Below, one piece after another: positions 30,732-32,956 of a DNA stretch of 32,956 bases. Origin of the DNA: Planctomycetota bacterium (lineage in GTDB: Bacteria > Planctomycetota > JAJSAM01); the NCBI GenBank assembly GCA_025459285.1, contig JALOQY010000004.1:1-32956 (forward strand). The letters run 5' to 3'. The notes below the pieces were generated by a model. That model worked only from the letters and a program-made list of their open reading frames with translations. It was not told where the DNA came from and did not search any database. Each line of letters starts with the position of its first letter. The first letter of the stretch is position 1. The translations under genes were made by a program, and so were the position numbers.

Positions 30732-31505
30732 ATGCGGATCACCGACGACGACGTCAGGGAAGTCTGGAGGGAGTACAAGAAGACGGGCGCGGAGAACCTC
30801 CGCAACCAGCTGATCGAGAAGTACCTCCCCGTCGTACGCTTCGTCGCCGAGCGCCTTCTGGCGACATTGCCCTCGTTCGTGGAACTCGACGACCTCCAGA
30901 GCATGGGGATCTTCGGGCTCATCGAAGCGATCGACCGCTTCGATCTCGAGCGGGGCGTCCAGTTCAAGACCTACTGCATGAACCGTATCCGCGGCGCCAT
31001 TCTCGACGAACTCCGCTCTCTCGACTGGGTGCCGCGCCTGGTGCGGATCAAGGCCAGCCGGATCGAGCGGACCGTGCGCGCCCTCACGGCACGGCTCGGC
31101 CGCGAGCCGACGTTCTACGAGGTCGCGAAGGAGATGGAGCTCTCCTTCGACGAGTACTACGAGATGATCGAGGGCGGCAGCGCGACGATGATCATCCCGC
31201 TCTCCGATGAGTGGACGGACGGCGAGGAGGGTACCGGCAACCGCAAGATCGACCTCCTCCGCGACGAGAGCAGCGTGGACCCGGCGATCGAGATGCACAA
31301 GCGCGATCTGAAGGAGTTCATCTGCCGGAACCTCACCCAGAAGGAGAAGCTGGTCATCGTCCTCTACTACTACGAGGAACTCTCGATGAAGGAGATCGCG
31401 CAGGTGCTCGGCCTCACCGAGTCGCGCGTCTGCCAGATCCACGGCAAGGTCATCGAGCGTCTCCAGTCTCAGCTCAAGCGCATGCGCTGCGAGCTGTTCT
31501 ACTGA
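30732..31505 (+). CDS. FliA/WhiG-family (sigma-28 type) RNA polymerase sigma factor
   Basis: 257 aa, the normal length for this family. Region 2: KYLPVVRFVAERLLATLPSFVELDDLQSMGIFGLIEAIDRFD...FKTYCMNRIRGAILDELRSLDWVPR, with the RGAILDELRxxDWVPR signature specific to FliA/WhiG. Region 3: RIERTVRALTARLGREPTFYEVAKEM. Region 4: LTQKEKLVIVLYYYEELSMKEIAQVLGLTESRVCQIHGKVIERL. FliA drives late flagellar genes; WhiG drives sporulation or development genes. No flagellar or spore gene is nearby, so its regulon is unknown. The ATG has AAGGGAA about 10 nt upstream. Expression should depend on the c-di-GMP riboswitch in its leader; a GC hairpin (31531-31556) ends the unit. Confidence 0.95.
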   Translation: MRITDDDVREVWREYKKTGAENLRNQLIEKYLPVVRFVAERLLATLPSFVELDDLQSMGIFGLIEAIDRFDLERGVQFKTYCMNRIRGAILDELRSLDWVPRLVRIKASRIERTVRALTARLGREPTFYEVAKEMELSFDEYYEMIEGGSATMIIPLSDEWTDGEEGTGNRKIDLLRDESSVDPAIEMHKRDLKEFICRNLTQKEKLVIVLYYYEELSMKEIAQVLGLTESRVCQIHGKVIERLQSQLKRMRCELFY

Positions 31506-31530
31506 TCCGGCCTGACCCGAACGCCGGAAC

Positions 31531-31556
31531 GCGCCCCGGGCCCTCCCCCGGGGCGC
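31531..31556 (+). terminator. Terminator hairpin after the FliA/WhiG-type sigma gene
   Basis: GCGCCCCGGG (31531-31540), 6-nt loop, CCCGGGGCGC (31547-31556): a perfect 10-bp stem 25 nt after the stop, followed by TGTCGTC rather than a clean U-tract. Confidence 0.6.
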
Positions 31557-31563
31557 TGTCGTC

Positions 31564-31569
31564 TATAAT
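31564..31569 (+). promoter_or_regulatory. -10 box (TATAAT) of the TPR gene, leaderless geometry
   Basis: Perfect TATAAT ending 6 nt before the ATG at 31576, so transcription should start at the A of the start codon. No convincing -35; the terminator stem of the upstream gene occupies that region. Confidence 0.55.
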
Positions 31570-31575
31570 GGCCGG

Positions 31576-32535
31576 ATGCCACGCGCCCTGCTGATCCTCC
31601 TCCTCGCCGCCTCGCCTGCCTTTGGCGGCCCGGCCGACGCCGGGGACCTCTACCGCGCGGGGAAGGACCTCCTCGACGCCGGCGAACTCGACGGGGCGCG
31701 GGAGAAGTTCGAAGCCGCCCTCCGGCAGGACCCCGGCTTCTTTCTCGCCCACCACGGACTGGGCGGCGTGTTCGCCGCGCGGCACGACTACGAGGCGGCC
31801 GAGCGCCGGTTCCGCGAAGCCGTCCGCCTGAAGCCCGACTTCCCCGAAGGCCACAATTCCCTGGGGGTGGTCCTCGCCGCGGCGGGCCGGCCCGTGGAGG
31901 CTGTCGCTGCCTTCGGGAGAGCGATCGCCCTGCGCCCCGAGTACACCAACGCCCGTCTGAACCTCGCCGGAACACAGCTATCCGGAGGCCGGCCGGACCT
32001 TGCGGAAGCGACGGCGCGGGAGGCCCTCGCCCGCGATGCGAAGTCCGGCGACGCGCGGTACTTCCTCGCTCGCCTCGCCGCCACGCGGAAGGAGCACGCC
32101 GAGGCCCTCCGGCTCCTCGACGAAGCGATCGCCCTTGACGGTTCGAACGCGTCCTTCCATCTCGCCCGCGGGGAGACGCTCCTCGCCCTCTCCCGCGAAG
32201 AGGAGGCCGCCGGAGCCTTCCGGCGCGCCACCGAGGCCGACCCGCGAAACGGCCAGGCCTTCTTCCGGCTCGGCGTCGTCTCGACCCGTCTGGCGCGTTG
32301 GGAGGCCGCCGTGGCCGCCTTCGCGCGCGCCGAGGAACTCCTCCCGCAAAGCGCCGCCGCCTCCGGGAACCTCGGGCTCGCTCTCCTCGGCCGCTACGCC
32401 GAAGCGAAGGAACGAGCGACTCTCGAGGCGGCCATCGGCGCGCTGGAACGGTCCCTGGCCCGGAAGCCCGCCCAGCCCGACCTCGCCGAGAAGCTCTCCG
32501 AGGCGAGAAAGGCGCTCGCCGCCCTCCCGGGTTGA
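31576..32535 (+). CDS. Secreted TPR-repeat protein
   Basis: 319 aa with a short signal peptide (MPRALLILLLAASPAFG). The remainder is a continuous TPR solenoid of about seven units: DLYRAGKDLLDAGELDGAREKFEAALRQDPGF, LAHHGLGGVFAARHDYEAAERRFREAVRLKPDFPE, GHNSLGVVLAAAGRPVEAVAAFGRAIALRPEYTN and further copies to FFRLGVVSTRLARWEAAVAAFARAEELLPQSA. TPRs mediate protein-protein contacts; no other domain is present. It follows the FliA/WhiG sigma gene but has its own -10 box after that gene's terminator, so it is probably a separate unit. It converges on the partial VWA gene. Confidence 0.9.
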   Translation: MPRALLILLLAASPAFGGPADAGDLYRAGKDLLDAGELDGAREKFEAALRQDPGFFLAHHGLGGVFAARHDYEAAERRFREAVRLKPDFPEGHNSLGVVLAAAGRPVEAVAAFGRAIALRPEYTNARLNLAGTQLSGGRPDLAEATAREALARDAKSGDARYFLARLAATRKEHAEALRLLDEAIALDGSNASFHLARGETLLALSREEEAAGAFRRATEADPRNGQAFFRLGVVSTRLARWEAAVAAFARAEELLPQSAAASGNLGLALLGRYAEAKERATLEAAIGALERSLARKPAQPDLAEKLSEARKALAALPG

Positions 32536-32568
32536 TCACCGCGGCGCCGGTCCCCGCCCGCGCGCCCG

Positions 32569-32956
32569 CTAGCGATTCACGTACGTGCCACCGGAGGACT
32601 CGGCCAGCGATCGCATGAAGGCGGCGTCGTGGTCCTTCCCCACCCCCACCGCGTGGATCTTCACGCGCTTCAGCTCGTTCCAGCGGGCGACCTCGGCGAG
32701 GATCGCCGCCGTGGCGGTGACCGCGCCGCGGTTCGGCTGGCCGTCGGACAGGAAGAAGATCGTGTCCGCGCCGATGTCGTAGTGCTTGTCCCGCGCCCCC
32801 ATGCCGGCGTACGTAAAGGCCAGCTTCAGCGCGTCGTAGATGTTCGTGTTGCCGTCGGCGACCATCGCCTCCACGAACTCCACGGCCTGCTTGCGGGCAC
32901 CACCCTTCGCCTCCACCATCGCCGGCTTCCAGCGGAAGACCTCGTGATGGTAGAAG
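32569..32956 (-). CDS. C-terminal part of a von Willebrand factor A domain protein (partial)
   Basis: The gene enters from the right edge; 128 codons and the stop are visible. The segment contains the second and third MIDAS elements of a VWA domain: GNTNIYDALKLAF (metal-coordinating Thr) and TIFFLSDGQPNRG (Asp), then WNELKRVKIHAVGVGKDHDAAFMRSLAESSGGTYV, the classical C-terminal strand and helix. The DxSxS element should lie beyond the window. VWA domains bind ligands through a divalent metal; the full architecture and localisation cannot be judged from this part. It is convergent with the TPR gene, with 33 nt between the stops and no clear terminator. Confidence 0.9.
   Translation of the reverse strand, partial: FYHHEVFRWKPAMVEAKGGARKQAVEFVEAMVADGNTNIYDALKLAFTYAGMGARDKHYDIGADTIFFLSDGQPNRGAVTATAAILAEVARWNELKRVKIHAVGVGKDHDAAFMRSLAESSGGTYVNR

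Noticed and set aside
1-32956. tRNA, rRNA, CRISPR array, IS transposase or integrase
   Set aside because: No cloverleaf with a TTCGA arm, no regularly spaced repeats and no transposase or recombinase motifs were seen while reading the gaps; a computed scan would be needed to exclude a tRNA fully.

Overview
This is a GC-rich bacterial window with tightly packed genes, frequent GTG/TTG starts and ATGA/GTGA stop-start overlaps. The gene content suggests a Planctomycetota-like organism: squalene-cyclase-fold 'prenyltransferase-like' proteins, membrane proteins fused to spermidine-synthase-like domains, many TPR/HEAT proteins, sigma-54 enhancer-binding proteins, and a bc-type complex linked to an octahaem HAO-like cytochrome. 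Phylum assignment is inference; no rRNA, tRNA or marker gene was seen.

Layout. 1-8790 is a minus-strand run: a partial membrane-anchored protein, an unrecognised 654-aa protein, a multi-domain carboxypeptidase-regulatory-like protein, a membrane/spermidine-synthase-like fusion, a TPR-thioredoxin-fold protein and a squalene-cyclase-fold secreted protein. 8919-11777 (+) holds a HEAT-repeat protein, then a PadR regulator translationally coupled to an unusual signal peptidase I. 11774-16325 (-) is a respiratory operon: methyltransferase, Tat-exported Rieske protein, fused cytochrome b (b6 plus PEWY-containing subunit IV), an eight-CXXCH HAO-like cytochrome and a small secreted peptide. It faces a divergent sigma-54 activator (16462-17766, +); between them lie a TGTTGC/GCAACA palindrome and a candidate -24/-12 promoter. 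17896-23081 (-) encodes two overlapping large membrane proteins, one GT-C/TMTC-like with TPRs and one spermidine-synthase-like with TPR and HEAT segments. 23197-24622 (-) is an envelope cluster (DUF1328, amphipathic lipoprotein, SYLF lipoprotein) with a good -24/-12 promoter, divergent from a second sigma-54 activator that has a degenerate receiver. 26576-28804 (+) is an ECF sigma / double zinc-finger anti-sigma / DUF3106-like operon. 29057-30352 is a secreted HExxH metalloprotein. 30372-31505 is a c-di-GMP-I riboswitch with its own terminator in front of a FliA/WhiG-type sigma factor. A TPR protein and a partial VWA protein close the window.

The most interesting points are: (i) the c-di-GMP riboswitch leading a FliA/WhiG sigma gene, with a 9-nt alternative pairing that predicts an OFF switch; (ii) the Rieske/cytochrome b/octahaem HAO-like operon with its own divergent activator; (iii) a signal peptidase I carrying a PadR-associated N-terminal domain and a ~220-residue insertion; (iv) two families of short palindromic intergenic repeats, some of which form the stop codon of the neighbouring gene and sit beside a second conserved element; (v) several genes whose -10 box lies only 6-7 nt before the ATG, suggesting leaderless mRNAs.
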